DNA of 16,067 nucleotides from the NCBI GenBank assembly GCA_003244125.1, contig QHBL01000318.1, positions 1 to 16,067 on the forward strand, given 5' to 3'. Position numbers and translations under genes: made by a program. Source of the DNA: Chthoniobacterales bacterium. GTDB lineage: Bacteria > Verrucomicrobiota > Verrucomicrobiae > Chthoniobacterales > UBA10450. Below the pieces are notes generated by a model, which searched no databases, was not told where the DNA came from, and saw nothing but the letters and a program-made list of their open reading frames with translations. Numbering within the stretch: the first letter of the stretch is position 1; the number at the start of each line of letters is the position of its first letter. Below are positions 1 to 7,543 of the stretch, piece by piece.

Positions 1-1057
1 CAAGCGCGTGCTGCTGACCCGCCGCCCGCGGGGGGTGGTCGGCGTGATCAGCCCGTGGAACTGGCCATACACAATGCCGGCGGAGCTGATCGCGCCCGCC
101 CTCGCCTGCGGCAACACCGCGATTGCGAAACCAAGCGAGATCACGCCTATGAGCGCGTTTTTGCTCGGCGAAATTTGCGGCGAAGCCGGATTACCCGACG
201 GCGTCCTGAATGTCGTACAGGGCACCGGACAAAATGTCGGCGCGGCCATGACCGCGCATCCGAAGATCGCCGCCATCTCATTTACCGGCGGCACCGTCAC
301 CGGACGAAAGGTTGCTGAATCCTGCGCGCCCCAATTCAAAAAGGTCTCGTTAGAACTCGGCGGCAAGAATCCGAACATTATCTTTGCTGATGCCGACATG
401 GATGCGGCCATCGCCGGTAGTTTGCGTTCATCCTTTGCCAATCAGGGCCAGGTTTGTCTGTGCGGCTCGCGCGTTTTCGTCGAGCGCAGCGCCTATTCGC
501 AATTCGTCGATCGTTTCGTCGCGGCCGCGTCGAAGTTAAAAATAGGCGACCCGCTCGATTCTGGCACCGATCAAGGCGCGATTGTCTCGCAGATGCAGTT
601 GGACAAGGTGAAGTTCTACGTGGACCTGGCAAAACAGGAAGGCGGTAAAGTCGCGCTTGGTGGTTCTTCGCCCGAAGCAATTAACGATCGCTGCCGGGAC
701 GGTTACTTTTTCCCGCCAACTGTCATCACTGATTTACCGGTCGGCTGCCGCGTGAACCGCGAAGAAATTTTCGGACCGGTCGTGACCATCACACCGTTCG
801 AGAGCGAAGAAGAAGTGCTGGGTTACGCCAATGATTGCGACTACGGCCTCGCCTCCAGCGTTTGGACGCAAAACGTAAGTCGTGTCTATCGCGTCGCCGA
901 ACGCATCCATGCCGGCACGGTATGGGTAAATTGCTGGATGGTGCGCGATCTTCGCGTCCCGTTCGGCGGGATGAAACAAAGCGGTGTCGGGCGTGAAGGC
1001 GGCGAAGAGACGATGCGTTTCTTCACTGAACCGAAGAACGTCTGTATCGCGAAGTAA
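1..1057 (+). CDS. 2-aminomuconic semialdehyde dehydrogenase (ALDH superfamily), 5' truncated by window edge
   Basis: NAD-dependent aldehyde dehydrogenase, most likely oxidising 2-aminomuconate 6-semialdehyde to 2-aminomuconate in the cytoplasm. The visible 349 codons start at a GTG at position 8, but that is internal: ALDHs are about 490 residues and roughly 140 N-terminal residues are missing. Counted from position 8, the PWNWP motif (residues 16-20) carries the oxyanion Asn18, ELGGK holds general base Glu116, and NQGQVC ends with catalytic Cys150. EEIFGPVV and the C-terminal PFGGMKQSGVGREGG are also present. The stretch VNCWMVRDLRVPFGG, with its Arg pair, resembles 2-aminomuconate / 2-hydroxymuconate semialdehyde dehydrogenases (ALDH8-like) rather than betaine-aldehyde enzymes. 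Context agrees, with a 2-aminomuconate deaminase, kynureninase and kynurenine monooxygenase downstream. A 2-hydroxymuconic semialdehyde substrate is the main alternative. Confidence 0.85.
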   Translation, partial: KRVLLTRRPRGVVGVISPWNWPYTMPAELIAPALACGNTAIAKPSEITPMSAFLLGEICGEAGLPDGVLNVVQGTGQNVGAAMTAHPKIAAISFTGGTVTGRKVAESCAPQFKKVSLELGGKNPNIIFADADMDAAIAGSLRSSFANQGQVCLCGSRVFVERSAYSQFVDRFVAAASKLKIGDPLDSGTDQGAIVSQMQLDKVKFYVDLAKQEGGKVALGGSSPEAINDRCRDGYFFPPTVITDLPVGCRVNREEIFGPVVTITPFESEEEVLGYANDCDYGLASSVWTQNVSRVYRVAERIHAGTVWVNCWMVRDLRVPFGGMKQSGVGREGGEETMRFFTEPKNVCIAK

Positions 1058-1066
1058 GTTCCGAGC

Positions 1067-1349
1067 GTGCCGCTAAGTTTCGAATGGGATTCACCCAAGG
1101 CGCGCTCTAACCTTGCCAGGCACGGCATCCGCTTCGACGAGGCATCGATGCTTTTCGCCGATTCAAGATCACTCACAATTCCCGATCCGGATCATTCAAT
1201 CAGCGAAGAGCGCTTCATTACGATCGGCGCCACAATTAGCGGCAAATTACTCGTTGTCGTTCACACGGAGCGCGGCGATAAATATACGCTTTATTGGCGC
1301 CAGACTAGCCAGCTGGCGGGAGCGGAAATTTTATGAGGAAGCCCAGTAA
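1067..1349 (+). pseudogene. brnT: BrnT-family ribonuclease toxin with a 1-base C-terminal frameshift
   Basis: Type II toxin of the BrnT family (RelE-like RNase fold). The N-terminal part is typical: FEWDSPKARSNLARHGIRF, then the FxEA-like and FADxxSLTIPDPDHS segments, ERFITIG, and VVVHTERGDK. After GDK (about 1280-1290) the frame runs into non-family sequence and stops at 1336. The +1 frame instead reads IRFIGARLASWRERKFYEEAQ in two adjoining pieces, the expected SAR.A..RER..YEE ending, and stops at 1349. Removing one T in 'gataaatatacgc' restores D-K-I-R-F and the whole family tail. As written, the ORF 1067-1336 ends in an ATGA overlap with the antitoxin start. Restored, it would overlap the antitoxin by 17 nt. 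It begins only 9 nt after the dehydrogenase stop. Either the toxin is inactivated or one base is a sequencing error. Confidence 0.8.
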
Positions 1350-1533
1350 ACCAGCACGGAACGAATCGCGCGCAGAATACAACTTCGCCGACGGCGAACG
1401 CGGAAAGTATGCGCGCAGGTTTGCGCAAGAAACAAATGTGGTAATTCTTGATCCCGACGTGGCGAAGAAGTTTCCTAATTCTAGAAGTGTAAATGCTTCA
1501 CTTCGCAAACTAATTCATCTGCAAAATCGCTAG
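1333..1533 (+). CDS. Putative antitoxin partner of BrnT
   Basis: Small 66-residue protein directly after and overlapping the BrnT gene, the usual place of the antitoxin. It has a basic N-terminus, then EYNFADGERGKYARRF, NVVILDPDVAKKFPNS and SVNASLRKL. I recall this pattern (EYDFS-G-RGKYA-R, TNVVVLDPDVA, FPDS--VN-ALR) from small proteins paired with BrnT toxins. It is not the longer DUF4415-type BrnA. The second half could form a ribbon-helix-helix DNA-binding dimer that represses the operon, as antitoxins usually do, but that is inferred. The ATG at 1333 lies inside the end of the toxin gene, so translation is probably coupled. The reading frame is intact although the toxin's is broken. Confidence 0.65.
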   Translation: MRKPSKPARNESRAEYNFADGERGKYARRFAQETNVVILDPDVAKKFPNSRSVNASLRKLIHLQNR

Positions 1534-1549
1534 GAAAGCGCGCGCCGAT

Positions 1550-3838
1550 TCAAAAGTTGTACTCGCGCGTCACGACCGTGACGTCGCTGCCTGTGTCTGC
1601 CATCAAATTATCCGGTCGGGAAGCACGCGCCTGATCCGATATCTGCGGCAAGCCAGGCGAGGAATCCGCGAGCCAGAGTTTCAAAGGCGTTGGCCCGCGT
1701 AGTTTCAGACTAATTTCCACGCCTTCGGGCGGCACACCTATCCAGCGCAGAGTCCATAAACCGGCGCGCTTCGATTCGACCGGGATTTCGTGGGTGCGAC
1801 CGTTTCCAGTTATAAAAAGAAGCTCGGCTGTATCCGACAACCGGAGGACTAACATCCCGGCGCCGCGGGTTGAAGTAAAATGCAGACTCAAAACGCGAAT
1901 GCCGCCGGTTTCGCTCTCTCCGGAGATAATCGCGGTCGGGCCAGCGAGCGGGAGAACGGGCGCATCCTTTGTCAGACATTTATGCATGGAACCGGCGTTG
2001 AATGCGGGCGTGGCTTCTTTCGCGAGACTGGAACCGAGATACTGCGAGGTCCAGCCATCAGGTTTGTTGTCGTAGCTCAGCCACTTCGCTTTTTTTTGAT
2101 CGAAATTGAGGCTGTAAATAAGGTCGTCGCGGTTTGGATGTTGATTACTGGGATGAGAGAACGCGAATCCGGCGACCAGCAGCGCGATGGCTGTCAGTAA
2201 CATACTCACGACAAACCAACGCCCTGGCCGCAGGATTGAATCAAGAAGTGGCCAGACTATTGCGAAGAGCAAGCAAATGAGAATGGAAACAACTGAGAGC
2301 AATATCGCGTTCAGGTCGAGGAGGACGAAGAAGAGATAGATCAGCGGGACGAGGATAAGGATTGCCGGGATCGCAGCCACGAGAGCGCCGAAGATTAGTC
2401 CGGGTCGCTGTTTCGTTTGCAGGCTTAGGAGCAAGCCACCAATGCCGAAGAGGACCGGCCATTGAAAAAGATAACTACTCCCGGGTAGTAGGTAGCTGAC
2501 GACCGCGGCGAGAATCGCCACGATTGTGAGCATCCCAGCAGCGAGCTCGAATGTTCCAAACTTCGCCGCCGCACTGCGCAGCAGCCAGCCGCCGCAGACT
2601 AGTCCGATTAGGATGAAACCGGCAAACAGGAGTTGGTTACTCGGTGTGTCCCCAAAAAGCAGAGGAGCGGGCGCGATCGCGCTGACTCCTTTCCAGATGA
2701 GTAGAATTCCTCCGCCAGTTATCAGAAGAAGAAGCGGAAATACAGTTAACGATATCAACCTGAAACGCAGCAGTGCGCGATTGCGGCCCAGCACATAGGC
2801 AAACGCGAGCAGCGCGAAGATGGCGATACTTAGGAGGCAGACGACCCATTGAGGATAGACAACGAGAACCTTGCCTAACAAGTCGTAGTAAATCGCGTCC
2901 GGTCGAGAGAGTTTGTTTCGTGGCAAATCGCCGAAGTGGCGGGCCAGGGCGAGCACGTTCGTGCCCATCTCCTGCACGCTCCGCGAATCGAGGTTCTCTC
3001 GGGTATCGAGCCGCGTGTGATAATCCTGGAACGTCTCCGCGAAGGCAAAATTTAGCCCAGCGACTCCTGCTTTCTTTAGTTCCGTTAGATCAGTATCGTT
3101 CGGCAATTTCTTGTAAACCGCATACATCAGCGACGACGCCAACGGATAGGGTACCGCGCGGGCAAATTGCGAAATCAGCCAGCCGTTTTGATCGCTGGTC
3201 TCAAACATCAAAACCGGCCCCGAACTTCCACGAACATCCAGATTCACCACCAAACCCACGCGATTCGCGAGATCAGGATGGTCCGCCACGAAACCGGCCG
3301 CGCCGAGCAGCCCGGCTTCTTCGCCATCGGTAAAGAGAACGATCAAATCATTCCGAAGCACAGGTCCAGCGCGCAACGCCCGGACCGTTTCCAAAATGGA
3401 AATGACGCCCGCGCCATCGTCGGCCGCGCCAGGTCCTTCGGACACGGAATCGTAGTGAGCGACAAGCATGATCGCGCGTTGATTGTCGCGACGATGAAAA
3501 GTGCCGACAACATTTTGCACGGCACCGGCCAAAATGATTCGCCCACGATTGATAATGCCGGTCGTCTTTTCGACGTGCACCTCCGCTCCCGCCTTCGTGA
3601 GCGCTTCTACTAGAAACTGGCGAGCGCGTGCGTTCGCCTGTGATCCTACCGGCCGTGGCTGGTCCGCGAAATGCGAGAGCAGCGTCATCGCTCGAGCGGC
3701 CGAAAATCGATCGAGTGGGACGTCCGGACCCGCCGCGGATGGCGGGCGTAATTCACAAAGAGCAAGGGCAGCGACTCCGACCAGACACATCCAAAGCAGG
3801 AAGCGCAATCCCGCGCTAGGTTCGGGCGTTGTAGTCAC
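1550..3838 (-). CDS. M28-family zinc metallopeptidase with multi-pass membrane domain
   Basis: Membrane-anchored aminopeptidase-like protein of 762 residues with the layout of eukaryotic ER/vacuolar M28 proteases (Fxna/ERMP1, PFF1). Residues 11-29 form an N-terminal anchor. Residues about 45-305 are the M28 domain, with Zn ligands and catalytic residues recognisable as His128 in VAHYDS, bridging Asp140 in GAADDGAG, Glu173/Glu174 in TDGEEAG, Asp201 in NLDVRG and His274 in QDYHT. Residues about 325-560 hold roughly eight hydrophobic segments. Residues about 565-762 are a soluble C-terminal domain, probably periplasmic, with beta-rich composition. The peptidase domain probably faces the periplasm too. 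The start is a GTG at 3838 with a poor ribosome binding site. The gene runs opposite to its neighbours, convergent with the antitoxin, and shows no link to tryptophan catabolism. All catalytic residues are present, so activity is expected; the natural substrate is unknown. Confidence 0.88.
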   Translation of the reverse strand: MTTTPEPSAGLRFLLWMCLVGVAALALCELRPPSAAGPDVPLDRFSAARAMTLLSHFADQPRPVGSQANARARQFLVEALTKAGAEVHVEKTTGIINRGRIILAGAVQNVVGTFHRRDNQRAIMLVAHYDSVSEGPGAADDGAGVISILETVRALRAGPVLRNDLIVLFTDGEEAGLLGAAGFVADHPDLANRVGLVVNLDVRGSSGPVLMFETSDQNGWLISQFARAVPYPLASSLMYAVYKKLPNDTDLTELKKAGVAGLNFAFAETFQDYHTRLDTRENLDSRSVQEMGTNVLALARHFGDLPRNKLSRPDAIYYDLLGKVLVVYPQWVVCLLSIAIFALLAFAYVLGRNRALLRFRLISLTVFPLLLLITGGGILLIWKGVSAIAPAPLLFGDTPSNQLLFAGFILIGLVCGGWLLRSAAAKFGTFELAAGMLTIVAILAAVVSYLLPGSSYLFQWPVLFGIGGLLLSLQTKQRPGLIFGALVAAIPAILILVPLIYLFFVLLDLNAILLSVVSILICLLFAIVWPLLDSILRPGRWFVVSMLLTAIALLVAGFAFSHPSNQHPNRDDLIYSLNFDQKKAKWLSYDNKPDGWTSQYLGSSLAKEATPAFNAGSMHKCLTKDAPVLPLAGPTAIISGESETGGIRVLSLHFTSTRGAGMLVLRLSDTAELLFITGNGRTHEIPVESKRAGLWTLRWIGVPPEGVEISLKLRGPTPLKLWLADSSPGLPQISDQARASRPDNLMADTGSDVTVVTREYNF

Positions 3839-3976
3839 AGGAAATCTGGGTTTCAGGCCAATAAGCGGCCAGCCTAGCGCACACTCCCTGCAAGGCGAGG
3901 CGAAGTTTGCCGTGGCGCGCGGCTACCACACATTTTTGCACTGGCGCGCCCGCAAAAGTGCGGCAGGGTTTCCAGC

Positions 3977-4258
3977 ATGTGCCGAAACATTAAGACTCTG
4001 CATAATTTTCAGCCGCCCGCCACGACCGACGAAATCCGCGCCTCGGCTGTGCAATTCGTTCGCAAATTGTGCGGCTTCAGCAAACCATCCCACGCAAATG
4101 AAATGGTCTTCAACAATGCGGTAGATGAAGTCGCGCATGCCGCAGAACATTTACTCGCTTCCCTGGTAACGAATGCTTCACCGCGTAATCGTGAAATGGA
4201 ATCGTTGAAAGCGCGCGCACGATCAGCCAGTCGTTTTAACGCCGCTTCCATCGGCTAG
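3977..4258 (+). CDS. DUF2277 family protein
   Basis: 93-residue protein recognisable as DUF2277 from MCRNIKTLHNFQPPAT at the N-terminus, QFVRKLCGFSKPSHANE in the middle and SPRNREMESLKARARSASRF near the end. The family is small, widespread and of unknown function. Members often begin MCRNI as here, which supports the ATG at 3977. No signal peptide or membrane segment is seen; it should be a cytoplasmic, mainly helical protein. It stands between the divergent M28 protease and the remains of an NRPS gene, whose recognisable sequence begins right after this stop codon. The 138 nt upstream (3839-3976) hold no other ORF I would call and presumably contain its promoter. Confidence 0.88.
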   Translation: MCRNIKTLHNFQPPATTDEIRASAVQFVRKLCGFSKPSHANEMVFNNAVDEVAHAAEHLLASLVTNASPRNREMESLKARARSASRFNAASIG

Positions 4259-4259
4259 G

Positions 4260-4438
4260 AATTTTCACTTTATTTATAGCGGTGATTTGGGCCGGATGCT
4301 GCCGGGCGGACAGTTGGCGCATCTTGGGAGAAGCGAGTCGCAAATCAAGATTCGCGGAGTCCGCGTTCACCCGGCGGAGGCTCTCGGCCAGAAGCTGCGG
4401 ACCTCAGGCGCAGCCTGGCCGCAAGTCTGCCGGATTAC
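4260..4438 (+). pseudogene. Remnant of an NRPS adenylation domain (A7-A8 stub)
   Basis: One frame (codons from about 4269) reads FIYSGDLGRMLPGG, then LAHLGRSESQIKIRG and VRVHPAE. These are adenylation-domain motifs A7 (Y-x-T/S-G-D-L) and A8 (GR-D-Q-KIRG-R-VE). There is no condensation domain and no A1-A6: the similarity starts abruptly about 10 nt after the DUF2277 stop. Just after VHPAE (about 4380) the homology jumps to another frame reading [20 protein letters not shown], the segment that normally sits before motif A9. The intervening 35-40 residues are missing. So the A domain has lost its 5' end, carries an internal deletion and has changed frame. It can no longer make a functional adenylation domain. 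Confidence 0.75.
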
Positions 4439-5602
4439 ATGGTGCCAAGCCGATTCGTTTGGTTGGGTGAGCTACCGCAAACTAACGGCAAGGTAGATCG
4501 AAAGGCCCTGGAGAAGTTAGCCGACAAAGCCATTACCAACAACCATATTCCTCCTCGCACCGAGCTAGAGCAACAGCTGGCGGATATCTGGACAAAAGTG
4601 TTGCAGCAAGAGCGTATCGGCTGTCACGACAACTTCTTCGAACTAGGTGGTGATTCTTTACACGCTGGGCTAATCGTAGTAGAAATCGAAAAGCTACTCG
4701 GGCGACAGTTGCCGCCCTCGGCGTTGTTTGGGGCGCCGACCGTAGAATCGCTGGCTGGCCAGCTTCTGCCCGACAAGGCGGAGCCGCCTGCGCCTTCGTT
4801 GGTAACGTTGCAACCTCACGGCAGCAAGCCGCCGCTATTTATCGTGCATGGCTGGGGTGGCGACGTCTTCTTCTTTCACGAACTGGCCCGGCTACTACCG
4901 GACCAACCGTGCTACGGACTACAAGCTCAGGGGTTGGACGGTAAAGCGCCCCGGCACACTACGATCGAAGAAATGGCGGCGCATTACATTGAGGAGGTTC
5001 GGGCCTTTCAACCTAAAGGGCCTTACCAATTGATAGGTTACTCGCTTGGTAGCCTGATCGCTTTCGAGATGGCACAACGCCTTAATCGTCTCGGAGAAAC
5101 CGTGGCGTTCCTTGGTTTACTTGATCCGCCGCTGCGGCCGACGCCGTGGATACCTTATGCGCGCACGCTCGCACCGCACTTAATAAGAAACGGTCGTCGT
5201 TATGTCGGAGGATGGCTGCGCAGCCATGGCAGGGAAAGCATTCATCTCAAACGTCGATGGCGCGGGCTGAGTCGCTGGCTAGCTAAAAATAGGCCCAGAC
5301 CATCCGTCCTTACCGCACCTCCCGGCAAAGCAGTTACGGCTCCTATAATTCCGGGTTTTCGTGATTACTATTCCGCCGCAGCTTTACCTTATCGCCTGCG
5401 TCGCTATCCGGGTGCGATTGATTTAATCGTTAGTGACACCCTTGTTTCGGCCTTATTGCCGCTCTGGGGACACCTGGCCAGGGAGGGCGCAAGATTTCAC
5501 CGGATTGCCTGCACGCACCGCCAGATGATCGATCGCAAACATTTAGCCGTCCTCGCCACCGCCTTGCGCGGCGCGCTTTCCTCGCAAACATTGAGCTCAT
5601 GA
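4439..5602 (+). CDS. NRPS terminal fragment: A-domain end, peptidyl carrier protein and thioesterase
   Basis: 387-residue ORF representing the last part of a nonribosomal peptide synthetase. Residues 1-30 end the A domain: [13 protein letters not shown] (A9), then [10 protein letters not shown] (A10) with the catalytic Lys18. Residues about 38-112 are a carrier protein with [12 protein letters not shown]; Ser73 is the phosphopantetheine attachment site. Residues about 130-380 are a type I thioesterase with FIVHGWGG, nucleophile Ser202 in GYSLGS, Asp229 in LLDPP and likely His360 in CTHRQM. All three thioesterase residues appear intact. The frame is open upstream into the A-domain stub, so the start is unsure; ATG 4439 is simply the first good codon. 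The stop overlaps the next gene's start (ATGA, 5599-5602). Without an A or C domain the parent synthetase is dead; a free carrier-thioesterase protein could persist, but relic status is more likely. Confidence 0.75.
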   Translation: MVPSRFVWLGELPQTNGKVDRKALEKLADKAITNNHIPPRTELEQQLADIWTKVLQQERIGCHDNFFELGGDSLHAGLIVVEIEKLLGRQLPPSALFGAPTVESLAGQLLPDKAEPPAPSLVTLQPHGSKPPLFIVHGWGGDVFFFHELARLLPDQPCYGLQAQGLDGKAPRHTTIEEMAAHYIEEVRAFQPKGPYQLIGYSLGSLIAFEMAQRLNRLGETVAFLGLLDPPLRPTPWIPYARTLAPHLIRNGRRYVGGWLRSHGRESIHLKRRWRGLSRWLAKNRPRPSVLTAPPGKAVTAPIIPGFRDYYSAAALPYRLRRYPGAIDLIVSDTLVSALLPLWGHLAREGARFHRIACTHRQMIDRKHLAVLATALRGALSSQTLSS

Positions 5603-6759
5603 GCACTGTAAGACTTCTGGTCGGCACGCGTAAGGGCGCGTTTGTTCTCACTTCGGATGGCAAGCGCAAAGATTGGCAGGTGGACGGGCCGCATTTTGCC
5701 GGCTGGGAAATTTATCACGTTAAAGGTTCGCCGGTTGATCCGAATCGCATTTACGCTTCGCAATCGAGCGACTGGTTCGGCCAGGTGATTCAGCGCTCGA
5801 GCGATGGCGGAAAGAGTTGGGAAACGCCCGGTGGCGGGATCGAGACCACATCCGATGGAATGCCGAAGGGCGAGAGCAACAAGTTTGTTTACGACGGCAT
5901 TCCCGGTACCCATCAATGGTACGATGGCACGCAGCATCCGTGGGAATTCAAACGTGTCTGGCATCTGGAACCGGCGTTTGATCACCCAGACCATGTCTAT
6001 GCCGGAGTAGAAGACGCGGCCTTGTTTGAATCGAAAGATGGCGGCGCTTCCTGGCGCGAGCTGTCCGGCTTACGCAAACATGATACCGGCGCAAAATGGC
6101 AACCGGGCGCCGGTGGAATGTGTCTCCATACCATTCTGCTCGATCCGACTAACAAGAACCGGATTTTCGCCGCGATCTCGGCCGCGGGCGCATTCCGCAG
6201 CGACGATGCCGGCGAAAGTTGGAAGCCCATCAATCACGGACTGCGCTCTCAATACATTCCCGATCCGAACGCCGAAGTAGGACATTGTGTTCACCGCATC
6301 GCGATGCATCGAGGACGGCCGAATACCTTGTTCATGCAAAAACATTGGGACGTGATGCGAAGTGACGATGCCGGCGATAACTGGCGCGAGGTAAGTGGCA
6401 ATCTGCCGAGCGATTTCGGTTTTCCGATTGATGTCCACGCCCACGAACCCGAAACAGTTTATGTAGTGCCGATCAAAAGCGACTCTGAGCATTTTCCGCC
6501 AGACGGAAAGTTGCGCGTCTATCGCAGCCGAACCGGCGGCAACGAATGGGAGGAACTAACTAACGGACTGCCGCAACGCGATTGCTATGTGAACGTCTTA
6601 CGCGATGCGATGGCGATCGATTCGCTCGATTCCTGCGGCATCTATTTTGGAACTACTGGCGGCCAGGTTTATTGCTCGACCGACTCGGGCGATAGTTGGA
6701 ATGCGATTGTGCGCGATCTTCCGGCGGTCTTATCCGTGGAAGTTCAAACCTTAAAATGA
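5599..6759 (+). CDS. Cytoplasmic Asp-box (BNR) repeat beta-propeller protein
   Basis: 386-residue repeat protein, of the type often annotated as exo-alpha-sialidase, glycosyl hydrolase or WD40/YVTN/BNR-like. Asp-boxes (S-x-D-x-G-x-x-W) are visible at residues 67-74 (SSDGGKSW), 145-152 (SKDGGASW), 201-208 (SDDAGESW), 255-262 (SDDAGDNW) and 360-367 (STDSGDSW), with a degenerate copy at 311-317. This predicts a six- or seven-bladed propeller. There is no signal peptide or anchor, so it should act in the cytoplasm, unlike true secreted sialidases. The sialidase arginine triad and an N-terminal RIP motif are not evident, so enzyme activity is doubtful. Its stop overlaps the start of a MoaD/ThiS-like gene (ATGA, 6756-6759), a pairing I recall from other bacteria. 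It probably binds or presents a partner rather than hydrolysing sugars; this is inference. Confidence 0.82.
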   Translation: MSTVRLLVGTRKGAFVLTSDGKRKDWQVDGPHFAGWEIYHVKGSPVDPNRIYASQSSDWFGQVIQRSSDGGKSWETPGGGIETTSDGMPKGESNKFVYDGIPGTHQWYDGTQHPWEFKRVWHLEPAFDHPDHVYAGVEDAALFESKDGGASWRELSGLRKHDTGAKWQPGAGGMCLHTILLDPTNKNRIFAAISAAGAFRSDDAGESWKPINHGLRSQYIPDPNAEVGHCVHRIAMHRGRPNTLFMQKHWDVMRSDDAGDNWREVSGNLPSDFGFPIDVHAHEPETVYVVPIKSDSEHFPPDGKLRVYRSRTGGNEWEELTNGLPQRDCYVNVLRDAMAIDSLDSCGIYFGTTGGQVYCSTDSGDSWNAIVRDLPAVLSVEVQTLK

Positions 6760-7055
6760 TTCGCGTAGTTTTGCCGGCACATTTACGAACACTTGCGCAG
6801 CTAAGCAGCGGTGAAGTGGAATTGAAGCTCGATCCACCGGCCACTCCGCAAAAAATCCTCGACGCGCTGGAAAGTAGTTACCCGGTTTTGCGCGGCACCA
6901 TTCGCGACCATACTACTCAACTACGCCGGCCACTGGTAAGATTTTTCGCATGCGGAGAAGACGTCTCGCATTCCGCGTCCGATTCTCCACTGCCCGAAGC
7001 GATATCAAATGGGATCGAACCTTTCTTTGTCATCGGTGCGATCGCGGGTGGTTAG
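6756..7055 (+). CDS. MoaD/ThiS-like ubiquitin-fold protein with C-terminal Gly-Gly
   Basis: 99-residue beta-grasp protein. It starts [16 protein letters not shown], has the [25 protein letters not shown] stretch (read as two adjoining parts) typical of the helix region of MoaD/ThiS, and ends [10 protein letters not shown] with Gly98-Gly99 as the last residues. In MoaD and ThiS the terminal Gly is adenylated and thiocarboxylated for sulfur transfer; in ubiquitin-like relatives it can be joined to targets. No E1-like (MoeB/ThiF) enzyme, MoaE or other cofactor gene is in the window, so a molybdopterin role is unsupported. The ATG at 6756 overlaps the stop of the Asp-box gene. An earlier in-frame ATG at 6696 would lie inside that gene and give a non-family N-terminus, so 6756 is preferred. 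Confidence 0.85.
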   Translation: MIRVVLPAHLRTLAQLSSGEVELKLDPPATPQKILDALESSYPVLRGTIRDHTTQLRRPLVRFFACGEDVSHSASDSPLPEAISNGIEPFFVIGAIAGG

Positions 7056-7286
7056 ATAAGTTAAGGCTGGTTCGAGAATAGAGCAGTCATTCTGAGCGAG
7101 GAAAAGCGGAGTCGGAGAATGCCGCCATCTCACTTCGAAGGGAACGCCCCAACTTCGCTTGTGATGACGCGTTTGCGCGACAGTGGCCCGAGCGTGCGAA
7201 TGCTTGGCCACGACACCTCGTCGCGAGACGCGTCTTGGTTAGGAAAAATTCTTCTAATTCTTAACAATATATATCATTATTAAGGG
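7056..7286. other. Intergenic stretch with AT-rich segment before the deaminase region
   Basis: About 230 nt after the MoaD-like gene with no convincing gene on either strand. It contains a hairpin-like repeat (7086-7123) and, at its right end, a clear drop in GC from about 7241 to 7283 (poly-A, TTCTTC and TATATAT tracts). That drop ends in AAGGGGTG at 7282-7288, which could be a ribosome binding site or sit just upstream of one. The AT-rich segment is the best promoter candidate for the deaminase side, but I cannot assign -35 and -10 boxes with correct spacing. Confidence 0.5.
7086..7123. repeat. REP-like dispersed repeat fragment with inverted ends
   Basis: The segment begins GTCATTCTGAGCGAGG and ends CGGAGAATGCC. 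CATTCT (7088-7093) is the exact inverse complement of AGAATG (7116-7121), giving a 6-bp stem with a purine-rich loop. 'GTCATTCTGAGCG...GAAGAATC'-type sequences are, as I recall, common intergenic dispersed repeats in many soil and environmental bacteria. Only one copy is present in this window, so its repeated nature cannot be shown here. It sits just after the MoaD-like gene and could also act as a weak 3' hairpin. Confidence 0.35.
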
Positions 7287-7543
7287 GTGACGTTCGATTC
7301 GAAATTTGGCGTAGATGAAATCTCCAAAAGTCCCTCGATCGATGGCATCATCCGCCATTGGGGCGAGCGGCTGCCCGAAGCCATTTTGACCTCGTCGAAC
7401 CCGAATACCTCCCCGAGCTTGCGGCCTTGCTGAATACCGCACTTTGCCGCGCACAGAATGATTCGTCTTCATCTCCGCCAAGAAAAACTTCCGGCTCCCA
7501 CCATTTCGTGAGAGTGTTTGTCTCAATCTTTCGCTTCCCGTAA
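7287..7543 (+). pseudogene. Unrecognised small ORF, probably frameshifted, abutting the deaminase
   Basis: I do not recognise this protein. From GTG 7287 one frame reads VTFDSKFGVDEISKSPSIDG then IIRHWGERLPEA before going out of register. From about 7380 another frame continues HFDLVEPEYLPELAALLN, then TALCRAQNDSSSSPPRKTSG and SHHFVRVFVSIFRFP, stopping at 7541-7543. Adding one base near 7380 would join them as ...RLPEAHFDLVEPEYLPEL..., about 85 residues. The stop TAA abuts the deaminase ATG with no gap, which suggests a once real, translationally coupled upstream gene. As it stands only a 61-codon ORF (TTG 7358 to 7543) is open in the second frame. The two halves could also be chance ORFs. 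No function is proposed. Confidence 0.4.

Noticed and set aside
2773..3333. 186-codon plus-strand ORF inside the M28 protease gene
   Set aside because: It lies antisense to strongly conserved catalytic-domain codons and its translation is Arg/Pro/Ser-rich with no family signs; an antisense shadow.
3501..4124. 207-codon plus-strand ORF across the protease start and DUF2277 5' part
   Set aside because: Overlaps two convincing genes and has low-complexity Arg/Ala composition.
6696..6755. Longer start for the MoaD-like protein
   Set aside because: Lies inside the Asp-box gene and gives a non-family N-terminus; ATG 6756 gives a clean beta-grasp start.
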